NCBI GenBank assembly: GCA_937894795.1
Contig: CALCQV010000167.1
Coordinates: forward strand, 15,998 to 79,997
Origin: an uncultured Bacteroidales bacterium
GTDB taxonomy: Bacteria > Bacteroidota > Bacteroidia > Bacteroidales > Lentimicrobiaceae
DNA length: 64,000 nucleotides
Direction of reading: 5' to 3'
In this document: in pieces, positions 53,737-62,581 of the stretch
How the letters are laid out: each line of letters starts with the position of its first letter
Numbering within the stretch: position 1 is the first letter of the stretch
Notes under the pieces: model-generated
Database searches by the model: none
What the model was told of the DNA's origin: nothing
Seen by the model: the letters and a program-made list of their open reading frames with translations, nothing else
Position numbers and translations under genes: made by a program

Positions 53737-54603
53737 TTACTGGCCAAGGTACGACTTAAGCAATTTGCTTCTTGAGGTATGCTTGAGTCGCCTGATAGCT
53801 TTTTCTTTAATCTGCCGCACTCTTTCGCGGGTTAGGTCAAATTTGGCGCCAATCTCTTCCAATGTAAGGCCATGGTTCATACCAATGCCGTAATAGAGAT
53901 TAACAACATCACGTTCCTTATCGGTCAGTGTTGCCAATGATCTCTGTATTTCACGGGCAAGTGATTCACGCATAAGTCCGGCATCAGTTACCGGAGTATC
54001 TTCATCAACAAAAATATCGATGAATTTCATGTCCTCATCTTCTGACAGAGGTGCGTCCATAGAAATATACCTGGTTGAAATTTTCAATGCAGCATCAATC
54101 TTGTACTCCGGTATTTCCAGTGAATCGGCAATTTCATCAGACGAAGGGGTTCTTTCAAATTTCTGCTCCAGTCGGGATGATTCCTTCTTAATTTTATTAA
54201 GTGAACCAACCTGATTAAGCGGAAGTCGTACAATACGCGACTGTTCAGCCAGAGCCTGAAGTATGCTTTGGCGAATCCACCAAACGGCGTAGGATATAAA
54301 TTTAAAGCCTCTGGTCTCATCAAATCGCTGAGCAGCTTTAATTAATCCCAAATTACCTTCATTAATAAGATCAGGCAAACTAAGTCCCTGATTTTGATAT
54401 TGCTTTGCCACCGACACAACAAAGCGCAGATTGGCCTTACATAATTTATCAAGTGCTTGCTGATCCCCTTGTCTGATTCGTTGTGCCAAAAGCACCTCCT
54501 CCTCAGCGCTAATCAATTCTTCCTTACCGATATCCTGCAAATACTTATCAAGTGACGCAGTTTCACGATTGGTAATTGATTTAATTATCTTTAATTGTCT
54601 CAT
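53737..54603 (-). CDS. rpoD: Principal RNA polymerase sigma factor
   Basis: A 288-residue sigma-70 factor of the short Bacteroidota type, lacking region 1.1 and the non-conserved insert. Region 1.2 begins at about residue 14 ([18 protein letters not shown]). Region 2 includes [19 protein letters not shown] and [11 protein letters not shown] (DNA melting), region 3 GSLNKIKKE, and region 4 [20 protein letters not shown] (helix-turn-helix for the -33 element). This factor is expected to read the TTG/TAnnTTTG promoters seen across the window. The leader contains a perfect 7-bp hairpin (54620-54639). Confidence 0.97.
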   Translation of the reverse strand: MRQLKIIKSITNRETASLDKYLQDIGKEELISAEEEVLLAQRIRQGDQQALDKLCKANLRFVVSVAKQYQNQGLSLPDLINEGNLGLIKAAQRFDETRGFKFISYAVWWIRQSILQALAEQSRIVRLPLNQVGSLNKIKKESSRLEQKFERTPSSDEIADSLEIPEYKIDAALKISTRYISMDAPLSEDEDMKFIDIFVDEDTPVTDAGLMRESLAREIQRSLATLTDKERDVVNLYYGIGMNHGLTLEEIGAKFDLTRERVRQIKEKAIRRLKHTSRSKLLKSYLGQ

Positions 54604-54743
54604 AAAAGTGGGGTTTTCCGAGTATTTCCCGTAATACTCTTTACTCTAACTAATAACATTTTAAGCTAGTTTAAAGTTCAATGAACATTAAATGATTATC
54701 AGGGAAGATACAACGAGTGCTGCATCCTCCCCGTATGATCGTA

Positions 54744-56207
54744 TTAAAGGCCGAAGCCGTAGTAGGCGCGTGTTCTGTTAGGATAAATTCCTTCTACCAG
54801 GACACCACCTTTTTTATTTGCCAATGCAGAGTTAAGATCAGATATTGAGCGGACAGGCTTTCCATCAACCTGTGTTATGATAAATCCCTCTCTAATGCCT
54901 GCATTCCGCAATTTCCCGCTGCTCAAACCGGCAACCTGAATTCCATTTTCAATACCCAGGTCATCCATCAATTTTTGAGGTACTTGTTTAAAAGTAGCAC
55001 CCAATGATGCCTCAGCATTAAATTCATCCTTTTTTGCCAGGTCTGTATTTCCATCCCGATTTTTAAGTACAACGTTGAAATCCAAATCTTTATTGTTTCT
55101 TCTTACTACGAGATTAACCTTATCACCCGGATTATGCTGGGCAATCACCTCTTGCAATTCTGAAGGTGAATTTACGGAAATATTCTCAACTTTCAAAATA
55201 ACATCACCTGATTTAATTCCTGCTGCACTTGCTGCTCCATTGTCGGTTACATCGGCAACATACACACCATGAAGGTCATCAATACCTGCATCTTTTGCCA
55301 ATTGGTTGTCCAACTCTCTGATGTTAACACCTATATATGCGCGTTGCACCGTTCCATATTCTCTTAAATCAGATGCTACTTTCCTTACCAGATTTGACGG
55401 TATGGCAAAAGAGTAACCTGCATAATAACCGGTACCTGAAGCTATGGCCGCGTTAATACCAACCAGTTCGCCCTGGGTATTCACCAATGCTCCGCCACTG
55501 TTTCCACGGTTCACTGCGGCATCAGTCTGTATGAATGATTCAATGGAAGTACCATCCGGTGAGCCCAATATGTTAATATTCCTGGCTTTGGCGCTGACAA
55601 TACCTGCCGTTACCGTTGATGTGAGATTGAATGGATTGCCCACTGCCAATACCCACTCTCCAATTTTCAGGTTATCAGAATTGCCAAAGTTTATATATGG
55701 CAATTGTTCGCCCTTGATTTTGATCACCGCAAGATCAGTTGAGGGGTCTGTTCCTACAATGGTTGCCTCGTATGTTTTCTTATTATTCAAGGTCACCTCA
55801 ATTTTATTTGATTCGGTCACAACATGGTTATTGGTAACAATATATCCGTCGGGGCTGATGATTACTCCTGAACCGGTAGCCGTAACCGGCTGTGGTTGGC
55901 CACCCTGATCGCCGAAGAAATCCCTGAAATCAAAGAAATAATCGTAAACGCTGCTTCTCCTGTTGTCATATTGTGTTTTGATATGAACAACTGCGTGAAT
56001 GGTATTATCGGCTGCAATGGTGAAATCAGGCAATGTCATTGGCGAATAAGTAGCATTGCTTGTAAGATATGCCGGTATCTGCTGAGTGGTTGAACCTGTG
56101 AATGAAGTTTTTTCTTCACTCATGATTTTATTTGCACCAAGTGCTATTAGTCCTCCTGCAATAGCGATTAGTAAACCTAAACTGATTTGTTTTAGATACG
56201 TTTTCAT
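54744..56207 (-). CDS. HtrA/DegP-like periplasmic serine protease
   Basis: A 487-residue exported protease-chaperone. A signal segment or anchor (about 1-27) precedes the trypsin-like domain with the triad His128 (TNNHVV), Asp158 (STDLAV) and Ser237 (RGNSGGAL). Two PDZ domains follow (about 290-385 and 410-487; second with GIQVAGLSSGKLRNAGIREG). ATG 56207 is preferred to 56282 because it starts the signal peptide and has AAGGAG eight bases upstream, one of the few good Shine-Dalgarno sequences here. It would degrade or refold damaged envelope proteins. It is divergent from dapF. Confidence 0.95.
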   Translation of the reverse strand: MKTYLKQISLGLLIAIAGGLIALGANKIMSEEKTSFTGSTTQQIPAYLTSNATYSPMTLPDFTIAADNTIHAVVHIKTQYDNRRSSVYDYFFDFRDFFGDQGGQPQPVTATGSGVIISPDGYIVTNNHVVTESNKIEVTLNNKKTYEATIVGTDPSTDLAVIKIKGEQLPYINFGNSDNLKIGEWVLAVGNPFNLTSTVTAGIVSAKARNINILGSPDGTSIESFIQTDAAVNRGNSGGALVNTQGELVGINAAIASGTGYYAGYSFAIPSNLVRKVASDLREYGTVQRAYIGVNIRELDNQLAKDAGIDDLHGVYVADVTDNGAASAAGIKSGDVILKVENISVNSPSELQEVIAQHNPGDKVNLVVRRNNKDLDFNVVLKNRDGNTDLAKKDEFNAEASLGATFKQVPQKLMDDLGIENGIQVAGLSSGKLRNAGIREGFIITQVDGKPVRSISDLNSALANKKGGVLVEGIYPNRTRAYYGFGL

Positions 56208-56392
56208 AGTAAACTCCTTATGTATTTTTTCCAACAATTTTATTATGCTAAATACAACGCAATTTAGATACCAATCTTTCAATTTGGCTGTTAAAAATTG
56301 TTAAGCCTTAATATGTTAGCCGGTTATTTGTCGTTTTGTCCTTTATAAGTCGTTTTCCGTCAATAAATAATGCACAATAGTCAAAGTTGTTG

Positions 56393-56400
56393 TAATTTTG
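56393..56400 (+). promoter_or_regulatory. -7 box of the dapF operon
   Basis: TAATTTTG fits TAnnTTTG, 52 bases upstream of dapF. The -33 element is not clear. Confidence 0.5.
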
Positions 56401-56452
56401 ATCACTTTAGCAATAAACATTTATTATGCCATTTTGTCAATAAATTTAATCT

Positions 56453-57238
56453 ATGACACCCTTTTATAAATTTCACGGTACCGGCAATGATTTTATCATG
56501 ATTGACGGTTTCACTTCGCCGGTTTCACTAACTCAGGCAATGATAAGTGGGGCATGTGACAGGCATTTTGGCATTGGAGCCGATGGATTGATAATGCTAG
56601 TCCCATCGAAGCTTTATGATTTTGAGATGATCTATTACAATTCTGATGGCAGTTTAGCATCCATGTGCGGTAATGGAGCGCGGTGTGCGGTTGCATTTTT
56701 TCGTTTGCTTGGTTCATTAAAAAGTGATGTTTCATTCGAGGCCGGTGATGGGGTTCACCATGCCCATGTGGAGTCTGGAAACAACTACTCCTGGTATGTT
56801 GATGTAAGCATGATGGAAGTATGTTCGCCTGTAAAGCATGATGATGTTTACTACATCAATACCGGAACTCATCATGTAGTGAAGTTTGTTGATAATGTGA
56901 ACCGGATAAAAATTGGCATTGAAGGGCCCTTGCTTAGAAATGATCCGCGCTTTGAACCCCACGGTGTCAACGTAAATTGGGTATCAATGGCCCCCGGAAA
57001 GATAACTGTAAGAACTTACGAGAAGGGTGTGGAGGCTGAGACTCTGTCATGTGGCACCGGTGTTACGGCTTCTGCCATTATTGCAGGTTTGCTGACTCAA
57101 ATAAATGAGTGGAAGGTGGAAACAAAAGGTGGAATGCTTGAAGTTACGTATTCCATAAAAAAGGATTGCTTTACTGATATCAGGCTGAAAGGCCCGGCAA
57201 TAATGGCATTTTCAGGTCAAACAGAATTATTGTATTAA
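56453..57238 (+). CDS. dapF: Diaminopimelate epimerase
   Basis: A 261-residue cofactor-free epimerase that converts LL- to meso-diaminopimelate for peptidoglycan and lysine synthesis. The two catalytic cysteines are Cys72 (MCGNGARCA) and Cys200 (LSCGTGVTAS). The opening FYKFHGTGNDF is the family signature. It heads the set dapF-GNAT-mltG-phosphohexomutase-DUF2279 on the plus strand, with a 48-base gap to the next gene. dapF followed by an acetyltransferase and mltG is a recurrent order in Bacteroidota. Confidence 0.98.
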   Translation: MTPFYKFHGTGNDFIMIDGFTSPVSLTQAMISGACDRHFGIGADGLIMLVPSKLYDFEMIYYNSDGSLASMCGNGARCAVAFFRLLGSLKSDVSFEAGDGVHHAHVESGNNYSWYVDVSMMEVCSPVKHDDVYYINTGTHHVVKFVDNVNRIKIGIEGPLLRNDPRFEPHGVNVNWVSMAPGKITVRTYEKGVEAETLSCGTGVTASAIIAGLLTQINEWKVETKGGMLEVTYSIKKDCFTDIRLKGPAIMAFSGQTELLY

Positions 57239-57286
57239 TCACAAAGGCATTCCTCAGCATGGAATGCAGGTTTATAATCCGGCAGT

Positions 57287-57817
57287 ATGATTGGAAGGAA
57301 TATCAGCCTCAGGGCTCTGGAACCAAATGATGCACAGTTTCTTTATGTTTGGGAAAACGATCCCGATGTCTGGAGAGTGAGCAATACTATTGCACCTTAT
57401 TCCAGATTCGACATTGACCAGTATATCCTCAACTCGGGTGATATATACACCTCCAAACAGCTAAGACTTATGATGATTCTTACTGCCGACCCGAATAAAG
57501 TGGTGGGGGCCATTGATTTGTTCGAGTTTGACCCCTTGAACAGAAGAGCTGAACTTGGAATTCTCGTCAATAACGAATACCGGGGCAAGGGCTATGCCGG
57601 CGAAGCTATCGAGCTTATGAAGGATTATGCATTCAATACATTAAATCTTCATCAGCTTTATTGTCATGTGCCTGTTGATAAGGAAATAAATATACATTTG
57701 TTTAAAAAATGTGGATTTGTTATTACAGGTACCCGTCGACAGTGGCGCTGGAGTATGGATCAGTGGACCGACGAGCACCTGATGCAACTTATTCCCAAAA
57801 AAGAAGTATTGAAATGA
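57287..57817 (+). CDS. GNAT-family N-acetyltransferase
   Basis: A 176-residue RimJ/RimL-like (Acetyltransf_3) enzyme. The acetyl-CoA pyrophosphate loop is NNEYRGKGYAGEAI; core strands include VVGAIDLFEFDPLNRRAELGI and HQLYCHVPVDKEINIHLFKKCGF. It may modify a protein N terminus or a small amine. The stop overlaps the mltG ATG (ATGA), which suggests translational coupling and a cell-wall-linked role, but the substrate is unknown. The length is typical. Confidence 0.92.
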   Translation: MIGRNISLRALEPNDAQFLYVWENDPDVWRVSNTIAPYSRFDIDQYILNSGDIYTSKQLRLMMILTADPNKVVGAIDLFEFDPLNRRAELGILVNNEYRGKGYAGEAIELMKDYAFNTLNLHQLYCHVPVDKEINIHLFKKCGFVITGTRRQWRWSMDQWTDEHLMQLIPKKEVLK

Positions 57818-58890
57818 GGCAATCTTACCATGCCGGCTACAGCGGTCGGAAATCAAGAAAGAAAGGACATCGTTTCTTTTGGATCATTCTATTATTGGCA
57901 CTTATAGCAGGTGGCCTTTGGTATGCTTACAGTCTGCTGCTTGCCCCTAATGTGTATGTTGTAAAGAATCAGAAAGCTTTTCTTTTGATACATACCGGCA
58001 GCACCTTTGACGATGTGAAGAAATCACTCTATTCACAGGGGTTTATAATTCATCGTAACAACTTTGAACTGGTGGCCCGCCTCAAGAAATATGAGAATTC
58101 AATAAAGCCTGGCCGTTATGAGCTGACTGCCGATATGGGAAATATTCAATTGATTGACAAGTTGAGATCAGGCAATCAGGACCCTGTTAAAGTCATATTC
58201 AACAGCGTTCGATTCCCGGCCCAGCTTGCAGGTCGCATAGCCGGCCAAATAGAGGCCGATTCGCTCTCATTGATCACCCTGATGAATGACACCGGTTTTC
58301 TTGACTCGCTGGGTGTTACACCCCTGAGTCTTTTCACCATGGTTATTCCGAACACCTATGAGTTCTACTGGAATACAAATGCCCGGCAGTTCCTCGAAAG
58401 GATGAAGACCGAATCAGATAAATTCTGGAATAAAGAGCGTGAGGGGCAGATGCAGAAACTAAACCTCTCAAGACAGCAGATTATTACCCTTGCCTCAATC
58501 ATTGAGAAGGAGACCAACCAGAATGATGAAAAAGCACGTATAGCAGGCGTTTATATCAATCGATTGAACAAGGGCTGGTTGCTTGAAGCTGATCCAACAC
58601 TGGTGTTTGCGCATGGCAATTTTGAAATCAAGAGGGTGCTCAATATATATAAAACCATTGATTCACCTTATAATACCTATAAATACACAGGACTCCCGCC
58701 GGGTCCCATCTGCCTGCCTTCGGTCTCTTCCATTGATGCTGCATTGAATCCGGAAATACACAATTATATGTTTTTCTGTGCCAGGGAAGATTTTTCGGGC
58801 TATCACAATTTTGCCGCCTCACTTGAGCAGCATAATCTCAATGCATGGAAATACCAACAGGCACTGAATCAAAGAAATATATTAAACTAA
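57814..58890 (+). CDS. mltG: Endolytic transglycosylase MltG
   Basis: A 358-residue inner-membrane lytic transglycosylase that cuts nascent glycan chains and sets their length. A basic N-terminal tail precedes a transmembrane helix (about 21-43), a LysM-like region and the YceG catalytic domain. Glu231 in LASIIEKETNQ matches the E. coli catalytic Glu218; PTLVFAHG and TYKYTGLPPGPICLPS are conserved. ATG 57814 overlaps the GNAT stop by 4 bases; a longer frame from 57709 lies inside that gene. Confidence 0.95.
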   Translation: MRQSYHAGYSGRKSRKKGHRFFWIILLLALIAGGLWYAYSLLLAPNVYVVKNQKAFLLIHTGSTFDDVKKSLYSQGFIIHRNNFELVARLKKYENSIKPGRYELTADMGNIQLIDKLRSGNQDPVKVIFNSVRFPAQLAGRIAGQIEADSLSLITLMNDTGFLDSLGVTPLSLFTMVIPNTYEFYWNTNARQFLERMKTESDKFWNKEREGQMQKLNLSRQQIITLASIIEKETNQNDEKARIAGVYINRLNKGWLLEADPTLVFAHGNFEIKRVLNIYKTIDSPYNTYKYTGLPPGPICLPSVSSIDAALNPEIHNYMFFCAREDFSGYHNFAASLEQHNLNAWKYQQALNQRNILN

Positions 58891-58899
58891 CTTTTACTG

Positions 58900-60264
58900 A
58901 TGAGAAAAGCTTTCAAGGCTTACGATATACGTGGCATTTTTGATGTTGATTTTACTGCAAACGATGTTTATAGAATAGGTTTTTTCCTGCCACAACTGCT
59001 TAATGCCGACAAAGTGCTTATTGGCATGGATGTCCGCCTTTCATCACAAACCATTTTTGAGAACCTGAGTAAAGGTATTACCGATGCAGGTGCCGATGTT
59101 CACTTCTGCGGACTCGCCACCACCCCCATGATCTATTGGGCAACTGCCAGGTTTAGTTATGATGCTTCCGTAATGATTACAGCTTCGCACAATCCGTCAA
59201 AATACAACGGCTTGAAGATTTCACGTAAGGAGGCCTTGCCGGTAGGTTATGATTCCGGACTAAGCAACCTTCTCGAATTGGCTGAAAACGGCACCATCAA
59301 AACTGTCGGAAAGAAAGGCAATATCATTGACTTCAGCTTCAGGCATGAATATCTGCAATTCCTGAAACCTTACATAACTGACCTTTCTACACTAAAGATT
59401 GCCGTTGACTGTTCCAATGGCATGTCATCACTGCTGGTTAAAGAAATTCTGGGCCACTCCCCCATTTATCTCTTTGACACCATGGACGGCACCTTCCCAA
59501 ACCATGAACCGAATCCTCTTGAACCCGAAAATGTAAAGGACCTCTCCAAATGTGTAGTTGATAATAAGTGTGACCTGGGTGTGATCTTTGATGGTGATGC
59601 CGACAGAGTGATGTTTGTTGATGAGCAGGGAACATTCATTCAGCCCGACATGATGATTGCCGTATTATCAGATTACTTTGCCGGCAAGGATGAATCAGGC
59701 AGAAGCATACAGGATATCCGCACTTCAAAGTCTGTTACCGAGTATGTGGAATCCAGGGGATTTGAAATGCACACCTGGCGTGTGGGAAGAGCCTATGCCG
59801 CTTTAAAGCTCCGCGAGATCAACGGACTGTTTGGAGGTGAACTTGCAGGGCACTATTATTTCCGCGACTTCTATTATTCTGACTCTGCTTTTCTTGCTGC
59901 CTTGATACTGCTATCAGAAATCAAAAAAGCAAAGGATAAAGTCATTACCGTTTCGCAGTTGATTTCCGGTATCTCCTCTTATTATGGTTCAGGTGAGATT
60001 AATTTGCATATAGCTGACAAAGTGGCAGCTATGGATGCCTTAGTGGGCCGGATGAAGCTTGCCGAAGTGCCAACGAAGATCATGGATTTCGACGGTTACC
60101 GTATAGAGTTTGCCGACTGGTGGTTCAACATACGCCCTTCAAATACAGAACCTTACCTGAGGCTCATTCTGGAGGCCCGCACCCCTGAGCTGCTCAGGGA
60201 GAAACTGGATACCGCATTGAAAATATTGGAGCCTTTCAAAAACCCGGAAGAGCATGGTCACTAG
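58900..60264 (+). CDS. Phosphohexomutase (phosphomannomutase/phosphoglucomutase)
   Basis: A 454-residue alpha-D-phosphohexomutase that interconverts 1- and 6-phosphates of mannose or glucose for nucleotide-sugar and polysaccharide synthesis. The phospho-serine lies in TASHNPSKYNG (Ser96), the metal site is DGDADRVMF, the sugar loop is GELAGHYYFRD and the phosphate loop is RPSNTEPYLRLI. The GE(L)AGH form is common in ManB/AlgC-like enzymes. It starts 9 bases after mltG and overlaps the DUF2279 gene by 11 bases. The sugar preference cannot be told from sequence. Confidence 0.93.
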   Translation: MRKAFKAYDIRGIFDVDFTANDVYRIGFFLPQLLNADKVLIGMDVRLSSQTIFENLSKGITDAGADVHFCGLATTPMIYWATARFSYDASVMITASHNPSKYNGLKISRKEALPVGYDSGLSNLLELAENGTIKTVGKKGNIIDFSFRHEYLQFLKPYITDLSTLKIAVDCSNGMSSLLVKEILGHSPIYLFDTMDGTFPNHEPNPLEPENVKDLSKCVVDNKCDLGVIFDGDADRVMFVDEQGTFIQPDMMIAVLSDYFAGKDESGRSIQDIRTSKSVTEYVESRGFEMHTWRVGRAYAALKLREINGLFGGELAGHYYFRDFYYSDSAFLAALILLSEIKKAKDKVITVSQLISGISSYYGSGEINLHIADKVAAMDALVGRMKLAEVPTKIMDFDGYRIEFADWWFNIRPSNTEPYLRLILEARTPELLREKLDTALKILEPFKNPEEHGH

Positions 60265-61306
60265 ACTCGTTCTTTTACTCACGCTACTTATTACTCGCAC
60301 TGTTGTTTTTGCTGCTCCTGACCATAAAACCACTTATAATTCAGGCACCTGTCATAATGATTCCTTGTCAGCCTGCAAAAGGTTGATCCAATTATCCGTA
60401 AAGGATCATAATGAAATAATTACTGATTTGCCGCAAGTAGGCTTCAACCTGACACATGAATTAACAGACAATGCTGACACATCCATTAATAAACGATTGC
60501 TTAGAAACCTTACTATTGGCATAGGCACGCTTTATGCTGGAAGCGTTTTCGGATTATACCAGCTCTGGTATCGAGATTATGAACAGAGCAAATTCCATTT
60601 CTACAATGATAACGGCGAATGGATGCAGATTGATAAGGCAGGTCATGCCACCTCCGCCTATTATATAGGGATGGTAGGTTTTGAAGCATTATCAGCCACC
60701 GGAATTACAAACAATAAAGCAGCACTTATTGGAGGATCACTTGGACTTATCTACCTTACGACTGTGGAGGTATTTGATGGCTTCTCAGCCGGTTGGGGTG
60801 CCTCATATGGTGATGTCATAGCTAATTTCACCGGTACGGCTGCTTTCATCTCCCAGCAGCTTTGCTGGAAAGAGCAACGAATATTGTTCAGGTATTCATA
60901 CCATCCAACCAAGTATGCCGCCTACCGGCCTGATCTGTTGGGAAGCAGCAGTATTCAAAGCGCCCTGAAAGATTATAATGGCCATACCTACTGGCTATCG
61001 GGCAATATTAGATCATTCCTCCCCGGGCAGTCAACCTTCCCCAAATGGTTAAACATTGCCGCAGGCTATAGTGGCACAGGTATGCTCGGTGCATACAACA
61101 ATCCATCAATGTACAATGGTGTAGCTCTTCCTGAGTTTGAACGATATCGGCGCTACTTCATATCGCCCGATATAGATTTCTCGAGGTTGAAAGTGAAAAA
61201 TAAAACGGTGGGTTACCTTATCAAGGCACTGAGCTTCATTAAAATTCCCATGCCTGCAATTGAATTCAATAAAAAAGGGATACGATTGCATCCCTTGTAT
61301 TTTTAA
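60254..61306 (+). CDS. DUF2279 membrane protein
   Basis: A 350-residue exported or membrane protein with an N-terminal signal (MVTRLVLLLTLLITRTVVFA). About three further hydrophobic segments lie near residues 92-112, 135-155 and 160-180. The family motifs LWYRDYEQSKFHFYNDNGEW and QIDKAGH identify DUF2279 (YfiM-like). A C-terminal stretch looks beta-rich. It overlaps the phosphohexomutase gene by 11 bases and shares a TTAA stop with ychF on the other strand. Function unknown; conserved linkage to envelope genes suggests an outer-membrane or cell-surface role. Confidence 0.85.
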   Translation: MVTRLVLLLTLLITRTVVFAAPDHKTTYNSGTCHNDSLSACKRLIQLSVKDHNEIITDLPQVGFNLTHELTDNADTSINKRLLRNLTIGIGTLYAGSVFGLYQLWYRDYEQSKFHFYNDNGEWMQIDKAGHATSAYYIGMVGFEALSATGITNNKAALIGGSLGLIYLTTVEVFDGFSAGWGASYGDVIANFTGTAAFISQQLCWKEQRILFRYSYHPTKYAAYRPDLLGSSSIQSALKDYNGHTYWLSGNIRSFLPGQSTFPKWLNIAAGYSGTGMLGAYNNPSMYNGVALPEFERYRRYFISPDIDFSRLKVKNKTVGYLIKALSFIKIPMPAIEFNKKGIRLHPLYF

Positions 61307-62400
61307 ACATTGAAACGTATATTCAGGATATCGCCATCCTCCACAATGTAATTCTTACCTTCAATAAAAAGCTTGCCGGCCTCGCGACAGGCATGTTCAG
61401 TTTTATAAGTAATAAAATCCTTGTACTTCATAACTTCAGCCCTGATAAATCCGCGTTCAAGGTCGCTGTGTATTACACCTGCTGCTTGTGGGGCTGTCAT
61501 TCCCTTCTTGATGGTCCATGCTCTTACCTCCTTAGGGCCGGCAGTAAAGAACGACATCAGGTTCAATATATCGTAAGCTGAACGCACCAGCTTATTGACA
61601 CCGGGTTCTGTCAGTCCGGCATCTTCCAGAAATGCAAGCCTGTCCTCCGCACTTTCCAACTCGGCAATCTCGGCTTCCAATGCCCCTGCAATGACCATTA
61701 TCTCAGCTTTCTCATCTTTCAGTGATTCCTTCAGCTGATCAGAATACTTGTTGCCCAACCTGGCAGAATCTGCATCAACATTGCAAACATAGATCACAGG
61801 CTTAGCAGTCAGCAGGTACATATCCTCTATTACTTTAAGCTCATGTTCATCCATGTCAAGTGTTCTGACAGACTTGAAATCTTCCAGATGAGCTTTAACT
61901 TTCAACAGACTCTCAATACTTTTTTTGGCATCCTTATCACCACTCTTGGCAATCTTTTCCATACGCTGAATTTTCCTTTCAACAAGGTCAAGATCACGTA
62001 TCTGCAACTCAAGGTCAACAATCTCCCTATCCCTCACCGGATTTACAGAACCTTCAACGTGTGCAAGGTTTTCATCATCGAAACACCTGAGCACATGTAT
62101 AATTGCATCCGTCTGCTGAATATCGGCCAGGAACTTGTTGCCTACACCTTCACCCTGACTGGCACCTTTAGCCAAACCGGGTATATCAACTATCTCAACT
62201 GTTACCGGCACAATTCTGGCCGATTTTATGAGATTGTCAATTTCATACAGTCGCTTGTCGGGTACTATTATCTGTCCGATATTCGATTTGTTGGTGCTAT
62301 ATGCAAAACTGGATGTTTGCCCTTTGGTGTTCGATATACAATTGAAAAGTGTAGTCTTGCCTATGTTGGTAAGTCCTACGATGCCACATTTTAATGCCAT
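61303..62400 (-). CDS. ychF: Obg-like GTPase/ATPase YchF
   Basis: A 365-residue nucleotide-binding protein that prefers ATP and is linked to translation and oxidative stress. MALKCGIVGLTNIGKTTLFN holds the P-loop; DIPGLAKGASQGEGVGNKFL is the family G3 region, and the NVDA segment stands where classical GTPases have NKxD. A coiled coil and a C-terminal TGS domain (RAWTIKKGMTAPQAAGVIH) follow. ATG 62400 is used; the long frame to 62436 runs into a TATCTTTG box. It is convergent with the DUF2279 gene. Confidence 0.96.
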   Translation of the reverse strand: MALKCGIVGLTNIGKTTLFNCISNTKGQTSSFAYSTNKSNIGQIIVPDKRLYEIDNLIKSARIVPVTVEIVDIPGLAKGASQGEGVGNKFLADIQQTDAIIHVLRCFDDENLAHVEGSVNPVRDREIVDLELQIRDLDLVERKIQRMEKIAKSGDKDAKKSIESLLKVKAHLEDFKSVRTLDMDEHELKVIEDMYLLTAKPVIYVCNVDADSARLGNKYSDQLKESLKDEKAEIMVIAGALEAEIAELESAEDRLAFLEDAGLTEPGVNKLVRSAYDILNLMSFFTAGPKEVRAWTIKKGMTAPQAAGVIHSDLERGFIRAEVMKYKDFITYKTEHACREAGKLFIEGKNYIVEDGDILNIRFNV

Positions 62401-62433
62401 TGCTGAAGTTGATAGGTTGATGATTATACTATG

Positions 62434-62441
62434 CAAAGATA
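62434..62441 (-). promoter_or_regulatory. -7 box of ychF
   Basis: TATCTTTG followed by CAT on the minus strand. It overlaps the long-frame start at 62436, so translation begins at ATG 62400. Confidence 0.55.
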
Positions 62442-62581
62442 GTGAAAATTGATGGAAGGGAATGAAGCGAAATCAGGCCATTGGTTACATGGCGATAATC
62501 GCACCAAAATAACCATCAATCCTCCGGCTACTGTTCATCTTCAGGCGGTTAAATCAAACTACGGGGCTATCAGTTGAAGCA

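Noticed and set aside
61843..62394. A 183-codon plus-strand open frame antisense to ychF
   Set aside because: ychF is complete and conserved on the other strand, and the antisense translation has no recognisable features.
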